Assembly (NCBI GenBank): GCA_032115775.1
Contig: JAUMBL010000060.1
Span: 1-64,000 of the forward strand
Direction: 5' to 3'
From: M3007 sp032115775
GTDB lineage: Bacteria; Bacteroidota; Bacteroidia; Chitinophagales; Saprospiraceae
DNA: 64,000 nucleotides
Position 1 is the first letter of the stretch; the number at the start of each line of letters is the position of its first letter. This document shows positions 45,649 to 53,261 of this stretch, piece after piece. Position numbers and translations under genes: made by a program. A model generated the notes under the pieces. It did no database searches. It was not told the origin of the DNA and worked only from the letters and a program-made list of their open reading frames with translations.

Positions 45649-46857
45649 TCACCAATTAATCAACAACCGTTTTTTCCGGCCGGCCTGATTGAACAGCCCA
45701 ATCTGGACGCCGGAACGCCCGGCGGATTTATTCACCAATCCAATCTGAATGCCGGAAAGCCGCGCTGTTTTGTTCACCAATCCAATCTGCGCGCCGGCAA
45801 CGCTGTCCGATTTGTTGAACGAGCCCAACTGCAAACCGCGCAGCGACGCAGCACGGTTATGTACACCCGCTACCTGCATGCCGGATACTTGTGCGGCCAT
45901 ATTGACAATACCGGCAAGCTGGGCGCCCTCGACGTTTCCACCCACTTCATTCAAAACTCCGGCAACCTGCATGCCGGAGACCTGCCCGTGCAGGATATTG
46001 ACGACGCCGCCCACTTGGATTCCCGACAGGTTTTCTTGGGTGAAATTCGCAATACCGCCAATCTCCAGCGCCTCCACGTTGTGCGATACGCCGGCAATCA
46101 AATTGAGCGACCAGCGGTTGCTCACCTCTGCGCTCAAGGCCCGATTGGTTCCGATGGTCGGCAACAAGGAAATCTGCATCTGACGAGACAGGGGCGCCCG
46201 CACATTCCAGCGCTCCCACGCGCGAACGCCGGTGCGGAAAAAGCGCTCGATTTGCACGCCGGCTACCTGCACCGCTTGCCTGCCGTCGGAATCTTCCGGT
46301 CGAACCGAAGGCGGAATGGGGTCTATCCGAAGTTCCAGATTTTGGAATCGAGGCGACACAGACTCCACGCGCAACAACGTATCGCGGTAGCTCAATTTGG
46401 ATACCACGATCTCCGAGCGCCTGCGTACTTTCAGTTGGTAATAGCCATCTGCATCGGTCGTGGTCGCGCGCAGTGTTTTCTTATCGTAAATGGTCGCGTC
46501 GGAGATGCGGCGCCCGGTTGCCGGGTCTTTCAAATATCCGTGTATTTCCCCGGCAGGATGTTTTAAACGCTTTATAATCAAATAATTGCCATTAGGCTTA
46601 AATTGGTATGCATCGCCCAAAATAGCGTACAGCACCTCCCGAACCGTCCAGTCGGTGACCTGGAGTGTCGCACGGGCGTCCGGGGCGATAATTCCTGCAT
46701 TATATGACCACTCAAACTGACCCAGGCGCGCGATTTCCGTCAATGCCGCAAGGATCGGCGTATCCTGAAAACGCACCGCAATGCGCCGATCCAGCATATC
46801 CGCGGCCACCGCTTCGCCGGCAAAAAGCGCTAAAAAAAGAAAGCAATTAAACCTCAT
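45649..46857 (-). CDS. STN/CarboxypepD-reg protein with LA_2272-type surface repeats
   Basis: A 402-residue exported protein (signal peptide MRFNCFLFLALFAGEAVAAD). Residues about 21-95 form a secretin/TonB short N-terminal (STN) domain (RIAVRFQDTPILAALTEIA), residues about 98-190 a carboxypeptidase-regulatory-like domain (GYLKDPATGRRISDATIYD), and the C-terminal 150 residues are nine or more repeats of about 14-15 residues (VSGMQVAGVLNEVGGN, VEGAQLAGIVNMAAQ, LSGIQIGLVNKSAGR) predicted to form a beta-solenoid, as in LA_2272 surface-repeat proteins. No TonB-dependent plug or barrel follows. It is the third gene after a sigma factor and FecR, where a SusC-type receptor normally lies. The ATG at 46857 is chosen for the signal peptide. 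Confidence 0.82.
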   Translation of the reverse strand: MRFNCFLFLALFAGEAVAADMLDRRIAVRFQDTPILAALTEIARLGQFEWSYNAGIIAPDARATLQVTDWTVREVLYAILGDAYQFKPNGNYLIIKRLKHPAGEIHGYLKDPATGRRISDATIYDKKTLRATTTDADGYYQLKVRRRSEIVVSKLSYRDTLLRVESVSPRFQNLELRIDPIPPSVRPEDSDGRQAVQVAGVQIERFFRTGVRAWERWNVRAPLSRQMQISLLPTIGTNRALSAEVSNRWSLNLIAGVSHNVEALEIGGIANFTQENLSGIQVGGVVNILHGQVSGMQVAGVLNEVGGNVEGAQLAGIVNMAAQVSGMQVAGVHNRAASLRGLQLGSFNKSDSVAGAQIGLVNKTARLSGIQIGLVNKSAGRSGVQIGLFNQAGRKKRLLINW

Positions 46858-46897
46858 CCGTACGATTTCATTTCCGCTGACGTCGGTATATAGACAC

Positions 46898-47890
46898 CTA
46901 TTCCGGGGCACAAGCTGCACCCTTCAGCAAATAGCCTGCATTGTTTTTGTCTATTTCAAAAGAAAATGAATCGGCAATGATTTCCAATATCCGCGCCAGT
47001 TCCAAATCCGAAAAGCGCGCAGTCAGCAGACAATCCAATTGCCCGGGATTTTCCACCGCGATCGAGGCGCCATACACCGCTTCGAGGCGGCGGATTACAC
47101 TTCGCAGCGGCGTACCGGAAAAAACAAACTGCCGGTTTTGATAAGACAAAAAATTGGGATCTTGGGCGTCATTTTTACGCATACTCTCGTCTTCGTGCCG
47201 AAAAGTGACGCTTTCGCCGGCCTGTACGATCACCGATTGCGCCGGTGATTGCAGGCGGACGCGCCCTTCCGTCACCGTCACCGTCACCAGGGCGGTATCC
47301 GTCAAATTATCCACGTTGAAGGCCGTGCCGAGCACGCTGATTTCCAGATTGCGCACCGCTACGGTGAACAGGCGGGCGGAATCGGGTTGTACCTTGAAAA
47401 ATGCCTCGCCTTGCAGCTGCAGCCGACGGGCGTCCCGCTGAAAGTCGCGCGGGAAATGCAATACAGAGGCCCGGTTCAGCGTGACTAAAGTGCCGTCTGA
47501 AAGGGTGTCTTGCACCGGCGTTTTTCCGGCGATCAGGGTTTCCTGTCGCTGGATGGGGCCGAAGAAAATCCAAGCGGCCACAAGCAGCGCCATTGACGCC
47601 GCCGCCGCCATGAAAAAAGGCAATATGCGCCGGGAGGCGCCGTTCTGCTTGCCCGAATGAATGCGGCGCTTCACCTGTACAAGCGCCTTTTCCGTATCAA
47701 AGGAATGACCACCGGGAGCAGCCACGAGGCGCCCGCCGGCCTGCCATATTCTGCGCATCTCCTCTGCATACGCTTGATTGGCGGCCGCTTCCGACAGCCA
47801 GCGATCCAGTTCGGCAGCCTCCTCCCGCAGGAGTTCACCGGCGAAAGATTTGGCGAGCAATGCGTCTATGTCTGTATTAAAATCAGCCAT
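46898..47890 (-). CDS. FecR-family anti-sigma factor
   Basis: A 330-residue membrane anti-sigma factor. A cytoplasmic N-terminus (LLREEAAELDRWLSEAAANQAYAEEMRRIW) precedes one membrane helix (ILPFFMAAAASMALLVAAWIFF, about 87-108), then the FecR domain (DGTLVTLNRASVLHFPRDFQ, RDARRLQLQGEAFFKVQPD) and the DUF4974-like C-terminal module (LRSVIRRLEAVYGASIAVE). The gene starts 3 nt after the sigma gene stop. By family knowledge, it holds the sigma factor until an outer-membrane receptor's N-terminal domain signals. Here the downstream protein supplies an STN domain without a barrel. The gene ends 40 bp before that protein's ATG. Confidence 0.93.
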   Translation of the reverse strand: MADFNTDIDALLAKSFAGELLREEAAELDRWLSEAAANQAYAEEMRRIWQAGGRLVAAPGGHSFDTEKALVQVKRRIHSGKQNGASRRILPFFMAAAASMALLVAAWIFFGPIQRQETLIAGKTPVQDTLSDGTLVTLNRASVLHFPRDFQRDARRLQLQGEAFFKVQPDSARLFTVAVRNLEISVLGTAFNVDNLTDTALVTVTVTEGRVRLQSPAQSVIVQAGESVTFRHEDESMRKNDAQDPNFLSYQNRQFVFSGTPLRSVIRRLEAVYGASIAVENPGQLDCLLTARFSDLELARILEIIADSFSFEIDKNNAGYLLKGAACAPE

Positions 47891-47893
47891 AAT

Positions 47894-48508
47894 TTAAAAA
47901 AACGGATATGCATCCAGCCTGATAAAAAAATCCACGATGATCGCCGCCCCCCAAATCAGAAATTCGGACAGATGGCTGCGCAGGAGCCGAAGCGCTTTAC
48001 CCATTTGTACCTCCACCGTTTTCACGGAAAGGTCGAGTTGATCCGCGATTTCGCGGTATTTTAGATCCTCAAACCGGCTCAATTCAAATATTTTTCGGCA
48101 TTGGGGCGGCAATTTGTCCAAGGCGAGGGCCAAAGCGCGTTGAAAATCCGCTCCAATCAGCGGATCCGACGCATACTGTGCCGCCGGGATGTTGTCTTGT
48201 ATTTCAAGCGGTTCCCGTCGGTTTCGATGGTCGCGTATCCAGTTCAAACACCGGTTATACACCATTTTATATAGATAAGCTTTTAAGGTCCACTGGATGT
48301 TCAATTGCGCGCGTTGCTCCCATATTTTTACAAACACCGCCTGCACAATCTCTTCTGCGTCATCGGGATCGCCGTCGAGCGTGCGCTGAGCGTACCGACA
48401 AAGCGGCTGGTAATACGCGCGGAACACGGTATCAAAGGCCGCTTCATCGCCGAGACGCAGCGATTCCAGCAGGGCGGGTTCGTTTGTATAGACTGTTTTT
48501 ATAGACAC
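47894..48508 (-). CDS. ECF sigma factor (Bacteroidetes-type, FecI-like)
   Basis: A 204-residue sigma factor. Region 2 reads EAAFDTVFRAYYQPLCRYAQ with DPDDAEEIVQAVFVKIWEQ; the region 4 HTH reads LKYREIADQLDLSVKTVEVQMGKALRLLRSHL. The latter ends near a hydrophobic tail (IWGAAIIVDFFIRLDAYPFF), which is common in this subfamily. It begins the operon of sigma, FecR and surface-repeat protein, all on the minus strand with 3-nt and 40-nt gaps. The regulon probably includes the operon itself. No promoter consensus was evident upstream; a shortened repeat element lies 38 bp before the start. Confidence 0.93.
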   Translation of the reverse strand: MSIKTVYTNEPALLESLRLGDEAAFDTVFRAYYQPLCRYAQRTLDGDPDDAEEIVQAVFVKIWEQRAQLNIQWTLKAYLYKMVYNRCLNWIRDHRNRREPLEIQDNIPAAQYASDPLIGADFQRALALALDKLPPQCRKIFELSRFEDLKYREIADQLDLSVKTVEVQMGKALRLLRSHLSEFLIWGAAIIVDFFIRLDAYPFF

Positions 48509-48546
48509 GTATCAATGCGGATACCCTTATCGGATCGGAAAAAAAG

Positions 48547-48622
48547 GTACGTACTTAAGCGGTTACGTCCCATTCAAAAATGGATCCTTTTTTGTCTCAG
48601 ACGCGACCGGCTAAGTAGTTAC
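48547..48622. mobile_element. Internally deleted relic of the 162-bp palindromic element
   Basis: The right end (CCGGCTAAGTAGTTAC preceded by GGATCCTTTTTTGTCTCAGA) is intact, but the left end is mutated (GTACGTACTTAAGCGG) and the inside from the second arm's CCCATT is joined directly to the other arm, leaving 76 bp. No matching 8-bp duplication is seen. Confidence 0.85.
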
Positions 48623-48782
48623 CATTTTTTTTGAGAAAGACATAAGGGTACAAAGGCCGTCTTGTGTCTTAGGAACAAGATGTTTCTTTCCGGCGCAGAT
48701 AGGTAAAAATTTTATTGCAAATCCGAACCCGGCTTTAGGTACAAATTCATCACAAATATATTCACAACTAAACACTCGAACT

Positions 48783-49397
48783 ATGAAAAAGTACTTTTTG
48801 GCATTGATCGCTTTGGGATGCCTGACGAACGCGCTACGCGCACAAACGGAAACGCTATTCGGCAATGCCCGCGTGCGCGGCGCGTTTGCGGCGCCGATTG
48901 TGGAATGGGGCCTGAAGGATGGTATTGCAACGGCCGGCGGAGGCGGCGCCGCCATCGTACTCGGCAACGGATTTTTGGGCGCGTATGGAATGGGAAGTAC
49001 GGACTTCCGGGAGTTTTACAACACCGGCAATCTTGAATCGCTGCGCCTGGCTCACGGCGGATTGTGGATAGGAAGCGCGATGCGGGCGCACAAACTGATT
49101 CACCTGTACGGCAGCGCCCGCATCGGATGGGGCGTCCTGGACGTTGACCTGAACGATATCCCGGGCGCTAACCAGGATGATTATTCGGACGAAGTATTCG
49201 TACTCACGCCGGAGATCGGCCTGGAACTGAACGTCTCCAAGTGGCTGCGCCTCAACAGCGCCGTAGGATACAGGCACGTCGGCGGAATATTCCCGAGCCA
49301 ATCATTTAGCAATAACGATTTGCGCGGCCCCATCATGTCCGTGACGGCGCGAATAGGTTGGTTTGGAAACGGCCCGAACCGGGAAGACCGGTGGTAA
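48783..49397 (+). CDS. Small exported beta-barrel-like protein
   Basis: A 204-residue exported protein (signal peptide MKKYFLALIALGCLTNALRAQ) of glycine-rich alternating strands (GGGAAIVLGNGFLGAYG, LAHGGLWIGSAMRAHK, LIHLYGSARIGWGVL, MSVTARIGWFG), the pattern of an eight-stranded outer-membrane barrel. It ends RIGWFGNGPNREDRW, so the final aromatic-terminated strand is followed by a short polar tail. Single gene; the composite terminator lies just after it. Function unknown. Confidence 0.65.
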   Translation: MKKYFLALIALGCLTNALRAQTETLFGNARVRGAFAAPIVEWGLKDGIATAGGGGAAIVLGNGFLGAYGMGSTDFREFYNTGNLESLRLAHGGLWIGSAMRAHKLIHLYGSARIGWGVLDVDLNDIPGANQDDYSDEVFVLTPEIGLELNVSKWLRLNSAVGYRHVGGIFPSQSFSNNDLRGPIMSVTARIGWFGNGPNREDRW

Positions 49398-49427
49398 TAC
49401 AAATATAAAACGGGGGTGTGTCAGAAG

Positions 49428-49521
49428 TATTTCGCCGCCTCCGGCGGCGAAATAAAATAATGTTCAGTCGCCTGTTTTTTTGATTTTTTTAGAAAAAATC
49501 AAAAAAACAGGCGACTGAACA
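49428..49521. terminator. Composite double-hairpin terminator, convergent
   Basis: TATTTCGCCGCC-TCC-GGCGGCGAAATA (49428-49454), then a long stem with base TGTTCAGTCGCCTG (49461-49521), lying between the stop at 49397 and the ftsH stop at 49634. A second hairpin of CGGGCAGCCGCAAC type, GTTGCGGCTGCCCG, lies about 49574-49612. Confidence 0.85.
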
Positions 49522-49633
49522 AAACGTTTTTTTGTTCAGCGGGTCGTCAAGGGAATTGTTACCCCTCCATAACAGTTGCGGCTGCCCGCTCTTCCGATCG
49601 GGCAGCCGCAACATATTCACAACTTGCAATAGT

Positions 49634-51661
49634 TTACTCCTCCTCATCCGCCGCCGGCGTTGTTTCGGCTGCACGTGCGCTTTCACCCGGCGTAGGATCT
49701 ACAAAGGGTCGCTTACCGATCAGATTTTCCAGGTCGGCGCGGTGCAGCACTTCTTTTTCGAGCAGGGCGTGCGCCAGCGCGTCGAGCTCCTTGCGCTTAT
49801 CGCGCAGCAGGGATTTTGCACGGGTGTACTGTTGTTCAATCATGCCCTTGACCTCCTCGTCTATGAGTTGGGCGGTATGCTCAGAGAAGGGTCGCATGTA
49901 GCTGTCGTTTACCATAGACAGGTAGGATACATTCCCTACTTTTTCGCTCATCCCGTAGTTGATCACCATTTCATAGGAGAGCCGGGTAATGTGGTCGAGG
50001 TCGCTCTGGGCGCCCGTGCTGATTTTGTCAAAGACCACCGATTCGGCGGCGCGGCCGCCGAGGGTCATGCAGATATCGTCGAGCAGTTTTTCCTTGCGGG
50101 TGATATACTGTTCTTTGGGCAGGTATTGGGCGTATCCCAGGGCTGCCAGTCCGCGCGGCACGATCGTAACCTTGACGAGCGGGTGGGCGTATTCAAGAAA
50201 CCAACCGCAGATGGCATGGCCCGCTTCGTGGTAGGCGATAATCTGCTTTTCTTCCGGACTGATGATCTTATTTTTCTTTTCCAGGCCGCCGATCACCTTA
50301 TCGAGTGCGTAGTTGAAATCGTCCATGTCCACCGCTTTTTTATTGCGGCGGGCGGCGATGAGTGCGGCTTCGTTGCACACGTTGGCGATATCGGCGCCGA
50401 CGAATCCGGGGGTCATTTCGGCGAGTGCAATGGACGTGACTTCCGGGCCGACCTTGATATTTTTGACGTGTACGTCGAAAATTTGAGCGCGGCCATTGAG
50501 GTCGGGGCGACCGATCCCGATTTGGCGGTCGAAGCGGCCGGGGCGCATCAGGGCGTTGTCGAGAATATCCGGGCGGTTCGTAGCGGCCATGAGGATGACG
50601 CCTTTATCGGTGGGGAAGCCGTCCATCTCCACGAGCAGTTGGTTCAGGGTATTTTCCCGTTCGTCGTTGCCGCCCTGCATGGCGCCGCGGCCGCGGGCGC
50701 GCCCGATGGCGTCAATTTCGTCTATGAAGATAATACAAGGCGCTTTTTCCCGTGCCTGGCGGAACAGATCGCGCACGCGGGATGCGCCGACGCCCACGAA
50801 CATTTCCACGAAATCGGAGCCCGAGATCGAGAAGAAGGGCACGCCGGCTTCGCCGGCTACGGCTTTGGCGAGCAGGGTTTTACCCGTGCCCGGAGGGCCT
50901 ACCAGCAGTACGCCTTTAGGTATTTTACCGCCCAGCGAAGTGTATTTTTTCGGATTTTTGAGAAAATCTACGATTTCCATGACCTCCTCCTTCGCCTCGT
51001 CCAGTCCGGCTACATCAGAAAACGTGATGTTCACTTTCGTGGTGTTGTCGAACAGCGTGGCTTTGGACTTACCGATATTGAAAATTTGTCCGCCCGGACC
51101 GCCGGCGCCGCCGCCCATACGGCGGAGGATAAAAATCCAAAGTCCGATGAACAGCAACAGCGGCACCAGGTAAGTCAGCAGGGTGCCGGTCCAATTGGTA
51201 CGGGTTTCGTATTCTTCGTTGACGGGCGTCTTTTTTTCCTTGACAAGGGCGTCATTCAGGGCTTTAAGTTTCCCTTGCAGCACCTCCGGCGTACCGATGT
51301 TAAAGATAAAGTGCGGCTGGTCGGGGTTCAGGTTGCGCGCCTCCGGTTTGATGTCTTGGTATTCGCCCTGGCCGAGTTTATCTTTTTTGATATACACGAA
51401 GGCTTCTTCATTATTCACCACGACGAGGCGCTCCACGTCCTGGTTCCGCGCCATTTCAGCGAAGCGGTCGAACGTAATGCGGCGTTCTACGCCGAACATT
51501 TTGGTGAGTTGAAGGCCGAGCAACCCGAGGGCGATGATGATATAGATCCACGTAAAATTAAACCGCGGCATACCGTCCCCGCTATTGTTGTCGTCGTTGC
51601 GGCGCAGCTCGTCGTTGTCCTCGCCGCGTCGTTTATTATTTTTTTGCTCTTTTTGTGCCAT
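49634..51661 (-). CDS. ftsH: ATP-dependent zinc metalloprotease FtsH
   Basis: A 675-residue membrane AAA+ protease for quality control of membrane and regulatory proteins. Two N-terminal membrane helices (FTWIYIIIALGLLGLQL and LLTYLVPLLLFIGLWIFIL) flank a periplasmic domain. The AAA module has Walker A GPPGTGKTLLAKAVAGEAG (near 250), Walker B IIFIDEIDAIGR and SRH arginines in RPGRFDRQ; the zinc site is HEAGH (near 475). All catalytic residues are present. It is encoded next to rsfS on the same strand, 177 bp downstream, with birA divergent from rsfS, an order common in Bacteroidota. Confidence 0.97.
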   Translation of the reverse strand: MAQKEQKNNKRRGEDNDELRRNDDNNSGDGMPRFNFTWIYIIIALGLLGLQLTKMFGVERRITFDRFAEMARNQDVERLVVVNNEEAFVYIKKDKLGQGEYQDIKPEARNLNPDQPHFIFNIGTPEVLQGKLKALNDALVKEKKTPVNEEYETRTNWTGTLLTYLVPLLLFIGLWIFILRRMGGGAGGPGGQIFNIGKSKATLFDNTTKVNITFSDVAGLDEAKEEVMEIVDFLKNPKKYTSLGGKIPKGVLLVGPPGTGKTLLAKAVAGEAGVPFFSISGSDFVEMFVGVGASRVRDLFRQAREKAPCIIFIDEIDAIGRARGRGAMQGGNDERENTLNQLLVEMDGFPTDKGVILMAATNRPDILDNALMRPGRFDRQIGIGRPDLNGRAQIFDVHVKNIKVGPEVTSIALAEMTPGFVGADIANVCNEAALIAARRNKKAVDMDDFNYALDKVIGGLEKKNKIISPEEKQIIAYHEAGHAICGWFLEYAHPLVKVTIVPRGLAALGYAQYLPKEQYITRKEKLLDDICMTLGGRAAESVVFDKISTGAQSDLDHITRLSYEMVINYGMSEKVGNVSYLSMVNDSYMRPFSEHTAQLIDEEVKGMIEQQYTRAKSLLRDKRKELDALAHALLEKEVLHRADLENLIGKRPFVDPTPGESARAAETTPAADEEE

Positions 51662-51837
51662 AGTACTTGAAATTCAAATTTTTGGGTAAAACGGATTGGA
51701 ACGTGTCAGAAACCGATTTTTTGCCGGCCGACCAATTGAATGTGTATCACAACAACCCTATAACGCTTTTTATCCCCCCCAGGTTTTTCATATCGGGTGG
51801 CACAGGCATTTTTCGATCCCTTTTGCCGGAGAATCCC

Positions 51838-52230
51838 TTACAAATCGGCAAACTCCGTGACCCGCGCATCGCTCCACAAGTGCTCCAGTTGATAAAACTC
51901 CCTTGTTTCGGGGTAAAAGACATGCACAACCGTATTAAAATAATCCATGAGCACCCAACGGGCGCCCACGCTTCCCTCCAGGTGAGAGGGCGTCACCGCC
52001 ATTTCCTCCTTTACTTTTTTATAAACGCTGTCCGAGATTGCTTTGACGTGCACGTTGGAATCGCCTTCGCAAATGATAAAAAAATCGGTGGGCGCATCGT
52101 CCAGGTGTCGAAGATCGAGCAGTACGATATGTTTGCCTTTTTTATCGCGGATACCTTCTACGATCCAATGATTCAGTTGTTCGACGTCGTGGTCGCGTTT
52201 TTTTGCGACCGGTGCTACTGTGAAACTCAA
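51838..52230 (-). CDS. rsfS: Ribosome silencing factor RsfS
   Basis: A 130-residue member of the RsfS/Iojap family, which binds ribosomal protein uL14 and blocks 30S-50S joining when nutrients are scarce. The family segments KKGKHIVLLDLRHLDDAPTDFFIIC and GARWVLMDYFNTVVHVFYPETREFYQLEHLWSDA are both intact (the DF.I..G-type and W.L.D....VVH.F. motifs). Length is normal. Cytoplasmic. It lies upstream of ftsH on the same strand and shares its promoter region with the divergent birA. No odd features. Confidence 0.95.
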   Translation of the reverse strand: MSFTVAPVAKKRDHDVEQLNHWIVEGIRDKKGKHIVLLDLRHLDDAPTDFFIICEGDSNVHVKAISDSVYKKVKEEMAVTPSHLEGSVGARWVLMDYFNTVVHVFYPETREFYQLEHLWSDARVTEFADL

Positions 52231-52369
52231 ATGATAAAAATTTAATTCAAATTAAAGTAAACGCTTCAAAATACGCTGCGTAAAAATGCCGACGTAAAGG
52301 TAATTGTTTCTACCTTGCGATTCAAGTTTGGCCTGCGAATTGCGCTACCCAAACGTTCTTTTACGCTCT

Positions 52370-53131
52370 ATGCCCAACACACTTTTTACCGGAAAGGTTT
52401 CTTTGTACTTTGAAGAAATCCCCTCCACAAACGATCTTGCCCGACAATGGATTGTTTCAGGGGATCATTTTCCTCCATCAAATAACAGGCCACCTGAGGG
52501 CGCCGTGGTTCGGGCTGCCAGTCAGTCAGCCGGACGCGGACAATTTGGCAGCACATGGGAGAGCACGGCGGGGCAAAACCTGACTTTCAGTGTGATTTAT
52601 TACCCGGTCTGGCTGGCGCCCGAGCGCCAGTTTGATCTGAGCCGCGCGGTAGCGCTGGCCTGTATGTTGGAAGATCACTGGCAGATTAAATGGCCCAACG
52701 ATATTTATATAGGCGGCAAAAAAGCCGGCGGCATCCTGATTGAAAATCAACTTCAGGGCGGCCGGATCGTCGCCTCGATCCTCGGAATCGGGCTCAACGT
52801 CAATCAAACGAATTTTCCGGCCTCCCTACCCAATGCAAGTTCCATGGCCCTGGCGGCAGGCCGGACCTTCGACTTGGAATCGGTGTTCGACCGGCTGCTG
52901 GAGCAGCTGGAGCAGCGATATCTGGATCTGCGGGCCGGGCGGACGGCGTCGCTGCGCGCGGATTACCTGCAAAGGCTCTTTCGCCTGAATCAGCCCGCCG
53001 ATTTTCTCCTGCCGGATGGAACGCGGCTCCACGGTTGTATCCGGGATGTGGCCGACGACGGGCGCCTGCTTCTGGAGACGGCGACGGGGACTGCGTCCTT
53101 CGCCGTGAAGGAGATCGCCTTTTGTCCGTAA
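52370..53131 (+). CDS. birA: Biotin--[acetyl-CoA carboxylase] ligase BirA
   Basis: A 253-residue biotin protein ligase without the N-terminal DNA-binding domain, so it is a ligase only and not a repressor. The biotinyl-AMP loop is AGRGQFGSTWES (near residues 53-63; classically GRGRRGRxW, so somewhat divergent) and the catalytic lysine segment is KWPNDIYIGGKKAGGIL. FEEIPSTNDLA near the start fits the family. The ATG at 52370 is chosen because earlier residues are not conserved-looking. It lies divergently from rsfS and ends at a composite terminator that faces the helicase gene. Confidence 0.93.
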   Translation: MPNTLFTGKVSLYFEEIPSTNDLARQWIVSGDHFPPSNNRPPEGAVVRAASQSAGRGQFGSTWESTAGQNLTFSVIYYPVWLAPERQFDLSRAVALACMLEDHWQIKWPNDIYIGGKKAGGILIENQLQGGRIVASILGIGLNVNQTNFPASLPNASSMALAAGRTFDLESVFDRLLEQLEQRYLDLRAGRTASLRADYLQRLFRLNQPADFLLPDGTRLHGCIRDVADDGRLLLETATGTASFAVKEIAFCP

Positions 53132-53166
53132 AAGCCCCTCCATGCTTTTATAGGAAAACCATATTT

Positions 53167-53251
53167 TGAGCGGTTGTCTTTTTTTGATTTTTTTTTAAAA
53201 AAATCAAAAAAAGACAACCGCTCATTATTTTATTTCGCCGCCGGAGGCGGC
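53167..53251. terminator. Composite double-hairpin terminator, convergent
   Basis: A long stem with base TGAGCGGTTGTC and T/A-rich top (53167-53224), then GCCGCC-GGA-GGCGGC (53237-53251), between the birA stop and the helicase stop 10 bp further on. Confidence 0.85.
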
Positions 53252-53261
53252 AAAATCTCCA

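Noticed and set aside
49532..51670. Open frame of 712 codons opposite ftsH
   Set aside because: Antisense shadow of a clearly recognisable FtsH; no motif in the shadow protein.
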